DNA from: Gavia stellata
Lineage: Eukaryota > Chordata > Aves > Gaviiformes > Gaviidae
Assembly (NCBI RefSeq): GCF_030936135.1
Contig: NC_082620.1
Location: 2,728,001-2,792,000 of the forward strand
DNA: 64,000 bases
Direction of reading: 5' to 3'
The position numbers and the translations under genes were made by a program. Below the pieces are notes generated by a model. The model was not told the origin of the DNA. It saw only the letters and a program-made list of their open reading frames with translations, and ran no database searches. This document shows positions 11,504 to 21,540 of the stretch, in pieces (the stretch's first letter is position 1; each line of letters starts with the position of its first letter).

Positions 11504-14039
11504 ACTTGTGGCCCCCATCACCCACAGTCTGTGACCGTCCCCGTCTCAAAACCCACCAACCACCCTGATAATTTATTCAGCTATTTAGCGTATACAGGTT
11601 TAGCTCTTTAATGTACAAAATACAGCCCAGGGAGGTGAGATCACCTGCCTAAAGCGATGGGGTGAGTCAGTGCCAGAGCAGGAAACCTCCCCAGGACTCA
11701 CTCCTGCTTCTCTGCTGCAACCTCTCAAAGCCGCTCCCCATCTACAGGTTATTAGTGCGCGGCCACGGTGCGACGGGTGAACACGGCTTCGGTTAGAACG
11801 TCACCCAAACCCAAAGCTGGGACGAGCACTGTTGGCTTACGCGCCGGTAAAGAGCGCAGCGGTCCCCGGCTGCCCCCCTCCGCAGGGCACCCCGGCCGTC
11901 CCGGCACACCACCTCGTGCCCCGGTACGGAGCAGCGATATTTCCCTTTCTCGGTCTAAAGTCCTTGCGGGGGAAACGCGCTTGTGACTCCGTCTGCACAA
12001 CAACGTTATCGGTGCAAAGTGCACAACCGCTTCGAGTCAGACCTAAAATAAACACACGCCAGGCCCAAAAACTACCTCGGCGTTGCGTTTGTCAGGCTGT
12101 TTTCTGCATCGCTAAGGCACGGATGAGACTTATTTTCAGGCAGGAGCGCTGCGGGGGGTTTGTTGACTTTGGGCGACGAGTCAACTGGCCACGCAAGCCT
12201 TCGGCCACGTGGCAGCGGGGATTTGCCGTGGGTGCGGGGAGTCACGGTGGGCACAAGGGTCAGCGGGACGGCTGCGGTGTCCCCTGCATTTCCCGGGGCG
12301 GCTGCAGCGCTCCTGGTCGGAGGCAGCGCAGCGGGCGAGAGGCCTGGATGCGGCTCGGGGACTGCTCACACGATGGCAGCATCGCAGCACGCTGCAGCGG
12401 GGACATGGCAGACATGCGATGGGGATGCAGTAGCCATGCAGCGGGGACTTACGACATGCAAGGGGGAGGCAGCAGCCATGCAGCATGGACAGGCTCCTGC
12501 AGCCCTGGCGTGCCTGTCTCCCGCTGCTGGCAAAATACAGGTCAGGGGGGATGAAGCCACCAAGGAGACACCTCTCAGCCCAGAACATCACCCACTGACC
12601 GCAAGGAACAAGCCCGCTCCGCTCGCCCAGCCGCAACAGGCTCTGGCGCAGAAGACATCACGCATTTCCCCCTCCCCAGGGACAGGCGATGGCCCAGGAC
12701 ACCCGGCGCGGTCCCCACGGCACAGGGACAAGCGCCTGCTACAACCGGCGAGCGGCAGAAGCCTTACCAGGACCAGTGTTGCACCCACAGCTCTGCCACG
12801 CTCCCAGTTGCCAAAGGGCACCCGGAGCTTTTAAAACCATGGGTGGGGTGGGCGAGCACCCGCACCCCATCCCTTCCACGCTGCAAGCAAAGGCCAGAAA
12901 CAAATATTTGCAGGGAACCGCTCCAAGCGCGGCAAACCCTGCCACGGTCTGCGCCCGGCTTATCTCTGCTGCTCTCAATAGTTACACTTTAATGCAATGT
13001 TTAATTCCCATTAATACTGCGGTACAGCTTCAGGTGACAGAGCTATACAGCCAGCTGCTTTCTAGTTATTTTTTTCCTTTTTTTGCTCAAACTCTCCCCA
13101 TTTCAGACTGTGGTGGCTCTTACCTGCTCTGTGGCTGCTCACAAACCCAGAAGGATGTTTCTGTTGAAAAAAAAAAGAAAAAGAAACAGTACATTTCTTC
13201 GTCTCTATGCTCATTATGGTTTTGAAAAACAGAAAATCATTGCAGGTCTTGTCTGAAATGGTCTTTCCCCCCCACCAGCTGATAGCAGCTTGAGTACCTC
13301 GAGCTCCGACTGCGGAACGTGGGTCCGAGGGATGCTTTCCCTACAGGACACCGTGACCCCCCGTCTCCCTCCCCGGGCACACCACCACCACCAGACCGCG
13401 ACACCAGCCGCCCCGCTCCGCTGCGCCCGCCAGCCACGCGCCCACAGCCCTCGCCTCCGGCACGGCACGTCCTCCGCTGCGCCCCAGCCTGTGAACGCAG
13501 CCGTCAACCCCAAAACAGCGTCAGGCTCCGCTGAAAGCACCGGCACAACCCTACAAGTGACAAATGCCATCCGTAAATTAATGATAATCATTTATCCATC
13601 CGTAAATTATTAATAATTTATCCACTAGCAAGCGTTAGAGCACAAAACCAACTCGTTTCTCTGTCCCACCTGCTCTCCTCGGCATTACACCTTCTGTATC
13701 CGAGGGGGACATCTCCTGGCTGTTCCCCCACATCCCCAAATCTTTACTTACCTCAAATCCCCATTTTATACGGACGCACCGATGGCTCCAGCCTCCCACC
13801 AGCGGTGCCATGTCCGGGTGCAAGCGCTCGGCCGGCAGCCGGTGGTGGGAAAGAGCTGGTCCAGGGATGCAGCCTTCTCCTGCACCCCCCCAGGGACCCC
13901 CGATTCCCATGGCAGGGGTGACGTTCACCCCCCCGCACCCACACGGCTGGTGCCCGGTGCCGCGACAGCGACGCGCGCGTGCCACCACCGGCGTCAGCCC
14001 AGCATCTCCATCAGGCAAGCAATTAAGTCACGTGGAATT
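11504..14039. other. flanking sequence between a CR1 tail and the kazrin poly(A) site
   Basis: Apart from the degenerate array near 12.4 kb and an A-rich tract at 13169-13190, I see no gene or element. An AT-rich duplication (CATCCGTAAATTA at about 13567 and 13599) lies near 13.6 kb. Confidence 0.55.
12360..12500. repeat. degenerate GCAG/CATGCAG-rich tandem array
   Basis: Imperfect repeats built on GCAGCGGGGACATG, GCAGTAGCCATGCAG and GCAGCAGCCATGCAG recur about every 20-45 bp. The reverse strand translates to similar short Ala/Cys/His/Ser-rich phrases in succession. No family was recognised. Confidence 0.6.
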
Positions 14040-15851
14040 CATCCGTACTTTAAAATAAGCTTTATTTAGATCTTTTTATAATTTTATATTTGCATCCATG
14101 CCTTCAAGGATTCCCCCCCACTCACGCGGGGAAAAGTTAAATCTAATGTTACCCATAATTCATATGCTATTTATCGAAGTTCTCTTTTAAATAAATCATC
14201 CTCTTAGTAATTTTTAGAATTATTTCCTAATTTACAAAAAAGCTGAAATGCAAAGGAAACTACTCGATAACAAGGAGATTGCTCATCTGTTCCGGTGCTT
14301 TATAGTTTAAATTATAAAAACGCAAGGAGAACAACAACAACAAAAACCCCCAAAAAATCAACAAAACGTATAAAAATGCTTTTCTGCAGAGAAAGATGCC
14401 ACGGGGCAAACCCTGCCCTGCCACCCCCCGTGGCCTCTCCGCATCATCCCGTTAGCAGGAATACACAGCGCGAGGGCAGCGGCGGTTTAGTTCGGTGACT
14501 TAAGACAAAATACCCCTTTTTTTCAACCAGGGCGCACATATCGGAATTAAGAAAAATAATACACTATGATAGCATCATTAAATAAATCTTAATACATTTT
14601 TTTTTTTTAAGAGCTTAAAATTATATTGTAAGCATTAAAGCATAAGGTACTTATCTTGGCACAAGCAGAGCGCGGTGTGTGTTAGTGGAGAGGGGAGGCG
14701 GCCGCTGCGCCGGGGCGGTGGTTTTGGGGCATTTCCAGGGGATTCGGAAGCACAAGCTCCACCTGCGCTTAAAAATCACCCCGGTGCCGGAAAAACCTCC
14801 CTGGCGCAGACTCGTACCGATTTCCCCGGCCCCCCCCCGACGGCGATAACGCCCCAAACGGGAGCGGGGCGAGCGGCAGCTCGGGATACGGGGATATCTC
14901 GGGATATCGCCTTTCCCCTCCTCCCAGCTCATGCCGGATCCCCCAAATTTTACTCGAAGCAAAGGGTGAGCCCCCCAAATGCGGGGAATAACAACGGGCA
15001 AAGCTCCCACCAGCTTCCCCCCCGTCTTATTTCCCACTACGTATTTAGGTTTGCGTTTTCCAAGGCGTTAAGTGCTCCTGGGGCATCTGCAGCCGCGGGG
15101 CGGAGGGAGCCCGGGGCGGGGGTCCACGGCTCCAGGCCCCCCAACAGCAGCTTCCCAGGACAGTACAGTACAAACACAGCCTTCCTCCTCCCCGCCCCAT
15201 CCCAACCGACGTGGAAAAATATAAAAATCCCAAAACTTCTGCAATAATTTAGTTAGAATAGCTCCTCTGGGTTTGTGCAAATAAATTAAAACAACTAAAA
15301 AGGAACGTTAAAACACTTATTTCCAGACCGGCAGGCGTCATACAACCAGCCCGTGTCGCCTCCGCGGGGTTCGGCCAGGAAGACATCACAGCGAATGAGA
15401 TTTCTTTTGTTTTAGAGTGTGTTTTCTCTCTAAGGTCCCTCAGCTGGGCAGGTCCTTCGTCCCCAAGCGAGGACATCCCGCGGGCTGGGCTCCGGAAAAC
15501 AGCGGGTTTCGGACAAGAGACGTCACAAGCACAAAGTGCACAATATTTCTGGTATTTACAGAGACACAGCAGTCCTTCAAGTTTCAAGTTTTGTCAAAAA
15601 GAAGAAGGGAAAAAAAACAAAAAAGCAACCAACAAAAAAAATCAACCCAAAGCGACAAACTGAAGCGACAACAAAGGAGTTACCGGTATGGAAAAAACCA
15701 AAAAAAAGGGAAAAAACTGAAGTTACGACACAGCTGCATCGCTCCCAAGACAACAGGTAACACGTCCACAGGCGGGGCTGGGGTGGGGGTATGTACATCG
15801 GCGACGGCGAGGCCGGGGAGAGGCTCCCGGCGCTCACCCGGCGCGGGGGGG
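14040..15851 (-). other. KAZN: probable 3' UTR of the short kazrin transcript
   Basis: About 1.8 kb follow the TGA without any recognisable coding sequence. The near part (about 15580-15720) is strongly A-rich on the plus strand, so U-rich in the transcript. The distal part (about 14040-14650) is AT-rich. No CR1 or other interspersed repeat interrupts it, as expected of a transcribed UTR. The end is set by the polyadenylation hexamer at 14066-14061; upstream alternatives cannot be excluded. Confidence 0.6.
14061..14066 (-). terminator. candidate poly(A) signal AATAAA for the kazrin short transcript
   Basis: The plus strand reads tttatt here, giving AATAAA on the minus strand inside the AT-rich block ending the presumed UTR. 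It is the best canonical hexamer I found between the stop codon and 14.0 kb. A GT-rich stretch (GTGGTGGC) lies some 70 bases further downstream. Cleavage would be expected near 14030-14050. Confidence 0.5.
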
Positions 15852-16019
15852 TCACCAGTCCGCGTCCTCCTCGATGTAGTAGTCGGGGGCCGTACCGTCG
15901 AAAAGGCCGGGGTCGAGGGACTTGCGCTGCTTCCCCCGGGCGAACACCCTGGAGATGGAGCCGAAGCCCATCTTCTCTTTCTTCTTTTTCCGTTTTTGGT
16001 CTTCCAGGTCCTCTAGAGA
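15852..16019 (-). CDS. KAZN: kazrin terminal coding exon, short (SAM-less) isoform
   Basis: The last exon of the short form has 55 codons plus TGA at 15854-15852. It runs from SLEDLEDQKRKKKKEKMGFG through SRVFARGKQRKSLDPGLFD to the tail GTAPDYYIEEDADW. The acceptor is CCCCCGCAG, phase 0. Two basic clusters (KRKKKKEK and RGKQRK) are candidate nuclear-localisation or acidic-lipid-binding segments; the extreme C terminus is acidic. The tail matches the short kazrin isoform of mammals. After GLFD the sequence GACG|GTACGG is a plausible 5' splice site, and in mammals the longer isoform departs at this codon into SAM-domain exons. Confidence 0.97.
   Translation of the reverse strand, partial: SLEDLEDQKRKKKKEKMGFGSISRVFARGKQRKSLDPGLFDGTAPDYYIEEDADW
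15894..15896 (-). other. KAZN: internal alternative 5' splice site in the kazrin terminal exon
   Basis: On the minus strand the bases read GACG|GTACGG, with the last exonic base at 15896 and the GT at 15895-15894. Use of this site would end the exon after 41 codons plus one base (phase 1). That is the phase required to continue into the DSDSQ-type exon of SAM-domain kazrin known from mammals. Reading through it yields the 14-residue short-isoform tail. The site is seen in the sequence; its use in this species is inferred. Confidence 0.7.
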
Positions 16020-16627
16020 CTGCGGGGGGGGAGAGGACACGGGTTTGGCCACTGATCTTGTCATTCACCCCCCCCCCCCGCCGCCCTGACTCACATCAGG
16101 GATGATGGACCACAGGGTCCAGGTCCCAAAAATATTTGGGTCCAGGTCCAAAACAACGTTAAGGTCCCAGACCAAAACAAAAAAAAAATATTCCTGATAT
16201 ACGTGTGCCGGCATTTGCAGTGAAATTGGGCCCCCTCCCCACATTTCTGGGATTTTGGCTTCCTAATTCAACTGGTTCAGGATTTCAGCTCCGGGAATGT
16301 AAGAAAGGTCAGAGCCAGGGTCTGTCCACGGCTTGCTCAACTACCCCGACATTTTAGGGTCAAACACAGAAGAATAACCTGATCTAGGCTCTGCCTTACA
16401 AAAATCAAGACCGCGATGGGCCCTGAGCACAGCAACCGCCTACGGCGCTACCTGGATTTTGGGGCAAATCATGGCAATCTGAGACATCCCAGACTTAGAA
16501 TTCAGGATGGCATCCTTTTTTTGTTTGTTTTATAAACCCAAATCAGTGCCGCTGAGCCCCCTCAAATCACTCGCTAGCACAGGACCGGGTCTCACGAGCA
16601 GGATTTAAACAGGGGTTTGTGCCCTAC
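16020..16627 (-). other. KAZN: kazrin intron before the terminal exon
   Basis: This 608-bp GT-AG intron contains a C-run at about 16067-16079 near the acceptor side, which reads as G in the transcript. Around 16110-16160 there is a short GGTCCAGGTCC direct repeat. No interspersed element or coding segment was recognised. Confidence 0.85.
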
Positions 16628-16678
16628 CTGTACAATTGGGTTGTGCAAGTTCTTCTGTACCGGTCCAGGACTGTCCCC
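16628..16678 (-). CDS. KAZN: kazrin 17-codon micro-sized coding exon
   Basis: This small exon of 51 bp is phase 0-0 and encodes GDSPGPVQKNLHNPIVQ. The acceptor is CTGCCGCAG and the donor is CAG|GTAGGG. It joins LCN of the preceding exon to SLEDLEDQ of the terminal exon without changing frame, and the peptide matches the corresponding segment of mammalian kazrin as I know it. It was missed by simple long-ORF reading because of its size. It could be skipped without a frameshift. Confidence 0.95.
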
Positions 16679-16909
16679 CTGCGGCAGAAGCAGATGGATC
16701 CAATTGTGTCAGCCCCAACACAGCCCGGGACCCCCCCCAACCCCAACAAAAAGCAGCTCACCCAGGTGGCTGCATCACCGTGGGGCTGGGATAAACCCCC
16801 GGAAAGCAGCTCTCCAGGTCAGCAAACCTCCAGCCCGCACCCCACCCCAAAACCAACATCGTTTTTGGAAGCAGAGGACCCACAGCATCCCCAGCCGCAC
16901 ACAGCGGGG

Positions 16910-16962
16910 AAGCAAGCCCCCCATCAAAGCAAACCCCCCCCATCAAAGCAAGCCCCCCCATC
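16910..16962. repeat. three-copy C-rich tandem repeat beside a kazrin donor
   Basis: Three copies of an AAAGCAAGCCCCCCATC-like unit of 16-19 bp lie in tandem, ending about 15 bp from the exon donor at 16977/16976. In the kazrin transcript they read as repeated G-runs (six to eight G each) separated by TTTGCTTTGAT. Length differences come from the C-run. Confidence 0.85.
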
Positions 16963-16976
16963 ACGTAGCGCCTTAC

Positions 16977-17107
16977 ATTGCAGAGCGAGTGCGTTCGATG
17001 CCGGGGCGAGTTGATGTCGCTCGGCGTGGACGACCGGTCGCCCTCGGCCGCAGAGGCGTCGGAGATGATGGACGGCTGCCGGGAATGACAGGGACTCACT
17101 CTGACCG
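16977..17107 (-). CDS. KAZN: kazrin coding exon, Ser/Pro-rich linker
   Basis: This 131-bp exon starts with CG, which completes an Ala codon with the preceding G. It continues for 43 codons from VRVSPCHSRQPSIISD to HRTHSLCN. The acceptor is CTTCCAG and the donor is AAT|GTAAGG (phase 0). The segment is rich in Ser, Arg and Pro (SSTPSDINSPRHRTHS), with several SP and RxxS sites that fit a phosphorylated disordered linker. A C-rich tandem repeat lies just downstream of the donor in the intron and reads as G-runs in the transcript. Homology to kazrin is clear over the full exon. Confidence 0.96.
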
Positions 17108-17299
17108 CTGGAAGGCAGGGAGGGGCACCAGGGAATTAACATCAAGCCAGCAAACCTGACCCCATGCAAAGCCTCCGATGTGCTTCCAAAAAACCTATTT
17201 TTGGGGTGTTTTGCCTGTTTTTTTATCCTCTGTGGGAGAATAAGGTAGGTCCCCAAAACGGGTTTGGCACCGTGCCCTTATCCGTGTGGGGGGGCTCAC

Positions 17300-17489
17300 C
17301 TTGCCGATCTGCCGAGTGCTGGGGGTGCGAGTGGTAGAGGGTCTGCTGGCTCTGCCGGATGGCGGCCGTCAGCGGGAGGTCGGCCTGCATCACCCACTCC
17401 TGGTTGCCGTTCAGCACCGTCTCGCCCGGCATGGCCAAGGAATGGCGCTTGGGGACGTCCTTGGTCAGCGTGGCGAGGGACTGCTTGGC
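17300..17489 (-). CDS. KAZN: kazrin coding exon, end of coil and start of linker
   Basis: This 190-bp exon encodes 63 codons plus one base, from AKQSLATLTKDVPKRHSL to YHSHPQHSADRQ. The acceptor is CTTCCCCAG and the donor is CAAG|GTGAGC (phase 1). The coil ends early in the exon. It then changes to a less structured segment containing PKRHSLAMPGETVLNGNQEW and a His/Gln-rich stretch, which matches the kazrin linker. Residue PKRHSL looks like a basophilic kinase site (R-x-x-S-type, inference only). Confidence 0.96.
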
Positions 17490-17871
17490 CTGGGGAAGGA
17501 CACCGAGGTGGTGGTGGTGGGGGAAAATCATATGAACATCTCCCGGAGCAGTAGAACCAGCAGCAACACGCTGCACCAAACCCACCCTCCCCGTTGCAAG
17601 GAAATACCCAAATTGTGTTCCTCCCTGCATGGAGGATATCCTGCTCCTTTTTAGCGATGGATTGCTAAAATCACTAAAATATATATATTGCAATAATGCA
17701 ACCACTGCAGCAAACGCACACATGCAACCACTGCAGCGAACACTTACATGCAATATTGCACTAAATATTTAACTTCAGCAAAACTCGCCGGGGTGTTTCA
17801 AGCACTCGAGCTGCTGAGCTTTTGATGCAGGGCTGACCCTCGCTTCGTGCCCGCTGTGTTACCGAGCTCAC
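17490..17871 (-). other. KAZN: kazrin intron with a short 26-bp-period duplication
   Basis: This 382-bp intron holds two copies of ATGCAACCACTGCAGC at 17696-17711 and 17722-17737 (period 26 bp), next to an AT-rich stretch with ATATATAT. No other element was recognised. Confidence 0.8.
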
Positions 17872-18042
17872 CATGGCCAGCTCGGCCTCCAGCTCCTTCA
17901 TGCGGTTGTCTTTCAGATCAAGCTGGGAGCGGAGAGCGCTGGCGTGGTCCGTCGCCTCCTTGGCTTGCCGCCGTAGCTCCCACTTCTCCCGCTCCAGGAG
18001 GTCCTTCTCCTTCGCCAGGGCTTTCACCGCGTCCTCGCTCTC
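17872..18042 (-). CDS. KAZN: kazrin coding exon, distal coiled coil
   Basis: This symmetrical phase 0-0 exon has 171 bp and 57 codons, from ESEDAVKALAKEKDLLER to KDNRMKELEAELAM. The acceptor is CTGGCAG and the donor is ATG|GTGAGC. The sequence is highly charged with regular Leu/Ala positions, continuing the long coiled coil through which kazrin oligomerises and contacts junctional and cytoskeletal partners (periplakin and p120-family catenins are known partners in mammals). Because its length is divisible by three, skipping it would keep the frame; no evidence here shows that this happens. Confidence 0.97.
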
Positions 18043-18458
18043 CTGCCAGGACACGGGGCGGCCATCAGGAAGGGGAAACCCATGCACTGATACAAACCCC
18101 TCTGCCACGACCCCCTTGGGGGCCACCCAACTGCTGCGGTGCCAAAGGCCAAGCGGCACCTTTGGGTGTCACAAGAGCCCTGTGCCGGCAGGGACGGCAG
18201 CGGGGGGCTGCAGGATGGGGTCAGTCCCCTGAAAAGGGATGCTCACCGTGCACCTGGTTAAAATTACGTGGAATTTCCCAGGTCTGGCCTGATTTCCTCC
18301 GGTATCTATTTATCCTTAACCTGCCGCGGTCCAGCCCTTGCAAGAGGCCGGCTGGAGCTTTGGTGGGTTTTTCCCCCATTGCAAACCAGGTTTTGCGCTC
18401 GTGCTGCTGCCAGCCCCCCCCACGCCACGAGACCGCGGTGCCGGGCTCCCGCACTCAC
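18043..18458 (-). other. KAZN: kazrin intron, 416 bp
   Basis: This is a GT-AG intron bounded by AAA|GTGAGT and CTGGCAG|GAG. I see no repeat or additional exon in it. Confidence 0.8.
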
Positions 18459-18595
18459 TTTCCTGTGCTGCTCGTAGTTCCTGATGAAGTCGCGGAGCTG
18501 CTCCTCACGGCTCTCCAGCGTGGCGTACAGCTGCTGCATCTGGCTCACCAGGTCCGTCTTCTCCGCCTTCAAGCGCTTGCGGTCAGCTTTCATGG
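18459..18595 (-). CDS. KAZN: kazrin coding exon, coiled coil continued
   Basis: This 137-bp exon starts with CC, completing an Ala codon, and continues for 45 codons from MKADRKRLKAEK to RNYEQHRK. The acceptor is CTCCCGCAG and the donor is AAA|GTGAGT, so it ends in phase 0. The residues belong to the central coiled coil and are very close to mammalian kazrin: the segment around LVSQMQQLYATLESREEQL is essentially unchanged as I recall it. It is separated from the upstream exon by a large intron of about 8.9 kb and from the next exon by only 416 bp. No frameshift or stop is present. Confidence 0.97.
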
Positions 18596-18743
18596 CTGCG
18601 GGAGAGATGACGGCTTGAGCGCGGCAGCCCCCTCGCCTCCATCTCTTTTATTTCTCGAGGGCAAAGTACCAAAATTATGACCCCAGGGGCTGGGCTGGGA
18701 GCAGACACCCAATTCACCCTCGTTGCTGCACTCCCTGCACGCA

Positions 18744-18797
18744 CCCAGCAGCCCCCTGAAATGCCCAGCACCCTCCTGAAATGCCCAGCACCCCTCC
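18744..18797. repeat. short tandem repeat, 20-bp period, about 2.7 copies
   Basis: The unit CCCAGCAGCCCCCTGAAATG repeats with small changes at 18744, 18764 and 18784, then stops in a C-rich tail. It lies in the large kazrin intron, about 150 bp upstream (transcript sense) of the acceptor at 18595. Confidence 0.85.
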
Positions 18798-19981
18798 ACC
18801 GTGGCTCCTAATCATCGCCCACCCTCCACGGGGCAGCTCAGCCCCTGGAAAAAGAGATTCGGGAGCAAAACCACTGCTGCAGCCTCAGGGCTCGGCGCAG
18901 GAAAACCTGCTGCTCCCTTTCCAGGATAAATAAACCACAACCGCTTTATTTTTAGCAGCGAGGTGGATTCCTGCAGTGCTCCCACGAGCCCAGGGCACGG
19001 CTCCCCGAGCGCCCCCTCCCAGCTCGACGATGCCGCGTGGGGACGAGGGGACAGAGCGGGAGGCTGGGGGAGCAGGGGCACCACGGGATGCAATTGGGGT
19101 GTTTCGCCAGCCCTGAAAGCAAACCAAGACCTTTGTGTTCTCCCTCTCCCACGCACCAGCGAGGGATGCTCGCTGACCACCGACACGGAGACAGCTTGCT
19201 GGAAGTCTGGTAAAACCAGGGAGAACTGCAGAAATACCACGCAGGTCAGAGGGCTTCAGGAATTTCTGCACGTTAAGTGCTTTGCTCAGCCTTGAACCTG
19301 GTCCTTGGCAGCGTTGCCGAAATGCCCTGTGGCTCCCTGCTCCAGATCCACCCCACCCCACCAAAATAATACCCAATTTAGGAACCGGAATACAAATATT
19401 GCTTTCCGTTATAGGAAAGCCTTTGCATGCTTTTCCAGCCTGAGGAAGTGCTGCTCTTGAGGGAGTGGGATGGTATGAAACACCCCTCGCCCCTCCAATA
19501 CTCACTGCATTGCGAGCAGCTCAGCCTTGCAAGTAGTCCCTCTATGTTAAAAAAAAAAAAAATCCTAAAACCCCCAAAACCCACCAGAAAAACCAAGCCT
19601 AAAGCCACCGAGAGCTGTCTGTATTACAAAAGCAGCTAGAGGATGAGAGCACCATCACGAGTGGGACTTGTCTCCACGCACACGCATGGGTCCAACCTAT
19701 TTCTATGAGGTTAGATGATCCACGGCGAGCGTTTCAGCCCACGCTGCGTTTCCTACCCCCCATCACCCGTAACGAGCCACTTCTTCTGGGGCTTAAACTG
19801 CACCCTAACGTGCCTCCGAGCTTCTCCTGGTCAGACATGTGTGGGAGAAAGACCTGACTGAGGAATAACAAGAAAACCATTATTGTGGCATGCTTAGAAG
19901 GAAATTAATTTCCTTCGTGCAATTAGCACCTTCAGCACCCTTGGCGTCCCGCCCTGCTCTCTCCCAGCACAGGAAAGCTCC

Positions 19982-20352
19982 CAGAATCACTGAGGTTGGA
20001 AAAGACCTGTAAGATCATCAAGTCCAACCACCAACCCAACCCCACCATGCCCACTAAACCATGTCCCGCAGTGCCACGGCCACACGTTCCTTGAACCCCT
20101 CCAGTGATGGTGACTCCACCACCTCCCTGGGCAGCCTCTTCCAGTGCTTCACCACTCTCCCAGTATAGACATTTTTCCTAATATCCAGCCTAAACCTCCC
20201 CTGGCACAACTTGAGGCCATTTCCTCTAGTCCTATCACTTGTCACCTGGGAGAGGAGACCAACACCCCCCTCCCCACAACCCCCTTTCAGGCAGTTGTAG
20301 AGAGCGATGAGGTCTTCCCTCAGCCTCCTCTTCTCCAGACTGAACAACCCAG
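19982..20352 (-). mobile_element. CR1 LINE 3' fragment with RT C-terminal coding remnant
   Basis: This is a 5'-truncated CR1 retrotransposon on the minus strand. It encodes the typical C-terminal end of the CR1 ORF2 protein: motifs [29 protein letters not shown] and [17 protein letters not shown], ending ALRDMV and a stop near 20054. It then has the conserved 3' tail (GTTTAGTGGGCATGGTGGGG) and terminal GATTCTG. Similarity stops abruptly near 20352, where the text diverges from CR1, marking the truncation point. The fragment cannot encode an active element. Confidence 0.92.
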
Positions 20353-21510
20353 CTTGTGCTGGGGAGCTCCGCTCCCACCCTCCTACAGCTGGGGACCCTT
20401 GTCCCCCCCAGCTGCTTTCTGTTAAATACTCAATAAAAACATTTCCACCGTCGTGTAAGCAGGGACAGCATTATTATCAGAGACGCACCGCAGACCTCAG
20501 GCAGAATAATCTAGTAAGGGGGTATCATCCAGCACCGCATCCAACGTACCACCGTAACGCACTGAAATAGCCCCCCAAAGAAGAGCAGCACCCCTGCTCA
20601 GCCAGATCGATACAACACATTTCAGCTGCCTCCTGCATCCCATTCGAGCTCGTTACAACCGCTGGCTCGAGGAGAGATTTACCCGGGTAGGAACTTCTTT
20701 CTGCGCACAGGTACGACTGTACGTGTGCGCTGGGAAGATGCACAATGAAACGAGTGTTTGGGATGGAGCCGGTAAGGAAGGGAGAGGGCTTGCAGGTTAG
20801 CGGAGAAAGAGGTGGGGGGAAAAAAATCGAGAGACCAAATAGTGGAAGAAGAGGGAGATGTTTGGGACAACAGATATTTTTATCTGTTAAAAATCAGGAG
20901 ATGAAACTCTTCGGACCAACTACTCTGCCATTGAACATCGGAGGTAAATCAAAGCATAGAAAAAAACCAAACCAGCTAAGAAATGCCGCAACAATTCACG
21001 TTGCTCCGTGACAGGGAGCGCTTGTGATTCTCTTTGCTCACTTCCATGAACGTGACTCCTCCTGAGACAACTCAGCCCCTTCCAACACCGGGACTTCCCT
21101 TACTTTTTTCCCAGCTTGGGAAATTGCTACAGAAACCTTCTAAAAATAATCACAACCAGACCACATCTAAGTGCTTAAAAAGCACTTTCCCGTCGCCTGT
21201 GTGTATTTAACAACAACCTCCCCCCTTGCCCAGTTATGTCACATGAACTAAAAACTTGCTGAAAAAGAAAAATTAAAAATAAGTTGACTGAGCCATGCTG
21301 GGGTGAGATCCGGACCCCACAGAAGCGGGTACCCAGAGTTACCGACCGCACTGGCCACGACTCAAGGACACATTAAATGCTTTGGGCTCCGGAGGGGGAA
21401 TTTCTGCCCCTCGTAACCCACCCCAGGCAGGGTTGGTCTCAGCCCCATCCCCGTAGGATAACACACTGCTGAAAACCCCTCTACTTTCAAGCCCTTGAAC
21501 ACGCTGCGAC

Positions 21511-21540
21511 ACACGCACACACACATATATATATATATTT
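21511..21540. repeat. CA/TA compound microsatellite
   Basis: An ACAC(G)CACACACAC tract passes directly into (AT)n and a short T-run, in the large kazrin intron. It is likely to be length-polymorphic. Confidence 0.9.
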
